Shown piece by piece: positions 62,599 to 64,000 of a stretch of 64,000 nt of DNA. The stretch comes from Candidatus Poribacteria bacterium. GTDB taxonomy: Bacteria > Poribacteria > WGA-4E > WGA-3G. The position numbers and the translations under genes were made by a program. Every line of letters begins with the position of its first letter. Within the stretch, counting starts at the first letter, position 1. The DNA is taken from assembly GCA_009841255.1 (NCBI GenBank), contig VXMD01000024.1, forward strand, positions 1-64,000, written 5' to 3'. The notes beneath the pieces were generated by a model that did not search any database, was not told the origin of the DNA, and saw only the letters and a list, made by a program, of their open reading frames with translations.

Positions 62599-64000
62599 CT
62601 ACTCACTCGGTGAAAACTCACTCGCCTTGACGTAATACAGAAATCCGATACACATCTCATCTGTTGTTTTCTCGCCCCAACCGACAGGGATCGGTGGATC
62701 ATGTGGGTTCGCTGGATTCGCTGCCGAATTATCGAAATGCGCAACGAGATCGACGCGGGTGCCAGCAGGTAGGAAGAGTGGTTCGCGATAGTGGTAGGCG
62801 TCCTGCCAGTTGAAGTCCCAATCCTGGATCCAGATGAGGTCGTGTTTATCACCGGACGGTGTCGTGGCGGTCAGTCGCATGTTGCGTCCGAGTAGGTGCA
62901 TGTGCGGCATCGTTGCTAAAAGATAAACGTCTTTCTTGAACTTCTCGGATGCTAAGACCTCATACCATTTCTCACCCGCAGGGATAACGAAATCGCTGTT
63001 AATGGCGTCTCCAATACGCAATTTGGTGGTTTCCGCTGTTTTGGAGAAGTATAATCCCAGCCGTGAGCGATCCCGTTCGAGATGTCCAGTGCGATAGTAA
63101 TGCACCTGCATGACGATGTCGGCACCTTTCGGTAAGAGATAGCCGATTCCCTCCGGTAAGACCATGGGTGTAACGCCCGGTGCCCAACCGCCGACCGTTC
63201 CGGCACTATCAAACCCCGGTCCTGTGCCCTCTGTAACATAGCCCGGTTTCGGGTCCTGCGCGTCGAGTTTACGCGCTTCACCGTTGACATCTAAGTAGGC
63301 GATAACGTGATGCACTGTCTTGCGATTGCCGGGTTGCACGTCAACGGCTTGGACGTACATGTCCGTTTCAAAGTTAGTGGGTATAATGAATTGCCGATAT
63401 TCGTCCTCGCCTTCGGGTTCGATCTCGTATTCGACCGGCATTTCAGCGATCCAATCGGGTGCACCGAGTGCCCACCCTTCGGGGAATTGAGGTGCGGGTG
63501 GCACAGCGTTGAGGTCGCCAGCGGGTGCCCCGGCTTCTACCCAGTGTGCGATCATCTGGATTTCGGTGTCCGTGAGTTGCCGCTCGTTTTTGAAGTCGCC
63601 GTAGCCGGGCGCGGGTTTCCAAGGTGGCATGAGGCGTGCCTGTGTATACGCAGCGATTTCGGTTGCCCACGCTTTCGCGTCGCTGTAGTCGACGAGTGTG
63701 AAGGGCGCGACCTCACCGTGACGATGGCAAGTCTGGCAATTCTTTTGGAGAACAGGTGCGATGTGCTCGCTATAGGTGATTTCCGTGGGAAGATTCGTTT
63801 CGGGGAGATGGATCGTGCATCCGAATGCCGGTGTCTCTTGCACGGGGATAGGGGTATCTGTCTGTGTTGCGAGGAGCGCGTCTCGTAGGTAGTCGTGCTT
63901 GACGCGTGGTTCATAGCGATTATCGTCGATAGCACCGCGGTAGGTGATCCTCCGGGTTGTGTCAATAAGGACGGCTTGTGGGGTCATGGTTGCGCCGAGT
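62599..64000 (-). CDS. Redoxin - cytochrome c - copper type II monooxygenase-like fusion (5' part outside the window)
   Basis: The frame is open to the right edge; 467 codons are visible. The first residues LGATMTPQAVLIDTTRRITYRGAIDDNRY are the end of a peroxiredoxin/AhpC-like redoxin domain. Residues C84-QT-C87-H88 (numbered from ATG 63987) form a c-type haem motif within an isoprenylcysteine-like cytochrome region (EVAPFTLVDYSDAKAWA, MPPWKPAPGYGDF). The C-terminal part is like the copper centres of PHM/DBM ascorbate-dependent monooxygenases: VHHVIAYLD, MQVHYYRTG and MPHMHLLGRNM carry the His ligands and a possible Met. Probably periplasmic redox enzyme; substrate unknown. The complete gene begins beyond 64000. 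Confidence 0.82.
   Translation of the reverse strand, partial: LGATMTPQAVLIDTTRRITYRGAIDDNRYEPRVKHDYLRDALLATQTDTPIPVQETPAFGCTIHLPETNLPTEITYSEHIAPVLQKNCQTCHRHGEVAPFTLVDYSDAKAWATEIAAYTQARLMPPWKPAPGYGDFKNERQLTDTEIQMIAHWVEAGAPAGDLNAVPPAPQFPEGWALGAPDWIAEMPVEYEIEPEGEDEYRQFIIPTNFETDMYVQAVDVQPGNRKTVHHVIAYLDVNGEARKLDAQDPKPGYVTEGTGPGFDSAGTVGGWAPGVTPMVLPEGIGYLLPKGADIVMQVHYYRTGHLERDRSRLGLYFSKTAETTKLRIGDAINSDFVIPAGEKWYEVLASEKFKKDVYLLATMPHMHLLGRNMRLTATTPSGDKHDLIWIQDWDFNWQDAYHYREPLFLPAGTRVDLVAHFDNSAANPANPHDPPIPVGWGEKTTDEMCIGFLYYVKASEFSPSE

Overview
The window reads as a chromosome fragment of an uncultured Gram-negative bacterium with mid-range GC. The gene mix (two sulfatase-fold enzymes, a phytanoyl-CoA-type dioxygenase, enolase-superfamily and TIM-barrel sugar enzymes, FG-GAP/ASPIC and malectin-like secreted proteins, futalosine menaquinone synthesis) together with many short intergenic palindromes would fit Candidatus Poribacteria or a relative. 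That placement is inference from gene style. A heptosyltransferase-type GT9, several predicted lipoproteins and a periplasmic PPIase indicate an outer membrane. No phage, plasmid, CRISPR or complete insertion sequence was seen.

Layout. 1-1.3 kb: minus-strand tRNA-Thr-Tyr-Gly-Thr, rpmG, tRNA-Trp cluster (normal secE/nusG neighbourhood but without tufB) and rpoZ. 1.5-9.1 kb: mqnC, an FGly-type sulfatase, a PpiD/SurA-like PPIase, an OGG1-type glycosylase, a coiled-coil protein, a GT4, tRNA-Leu. 9.2-15.4 kb: GlcD/GlpC fusion oxidase, Nramp-like carrier, PhyH dioxygenase, CorC-like CBS protein. 15.6-18.4 kb: small membrane ORF, M23 peptidase, solute-binding protein. 18.4-22.5 kb: a single ORF joining an ECF sigma factor, an FtsZ GTPase and the N-terminal two thirds of DnaE. 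22.6-28.7 kb: XylH-like permease, lipoprotein, TatD, SDR, enolase-superfamily enzyme, TIM-barrel epimerase. 28.8-38 kb: glnE, alkaline phosphatase, NHL propeller, glutamate dehydrogenase, pdxJ, HAD phosphatase, rsuA-like gene. 38-45 kb: a thioredoxin-TPR protein with an in-frame TGA at the first redox cysteine, a zinc ribbon, then HNH-rnpA-yidD-yidC-jag-mnmE. 45-55 kb: FG-GAP/ASPIC protein, duplicated malectin-like pair, isochorismatase-rimI, aminotransferase, sulfatase-like hydrolase, metallopeptidase and lipoproteins, GT9. 55-64 kb: groESL, Gfo/Idh/MocA, TauE-like carrier, rpsU, dsRBD protein, methyltransferase, YihY/BrkB, and the 3' part of a redoxin-cytochrome-copper monooxygenase fusion cut by the right edge.

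Most notable: (1) the sigma-FtsZ-DnaE triple fusion, whose DnaE part keeps PHP and polymerase active-site residues but stops at the end of the fingers; (2) a probable selenocysteine thioredoxin (UxxC) with a SECIS-like hairpin; (3) a near-consensus sigma-54 promoter with palindromic upstream sites in front of groESL; (4) two families of dispersed intergenic repeats, one of short hairpins whose arms differ in sequence but stay complementary, the other about 105 bp long with an AATTATACCTTG edge next to gene starts. Core genes (tRNAs, rpoZ, rpsU, ppiD-like and others) have textbook TTGACA-17-TATAAT promoters, so the promoter calls rest on a consistent pattern.
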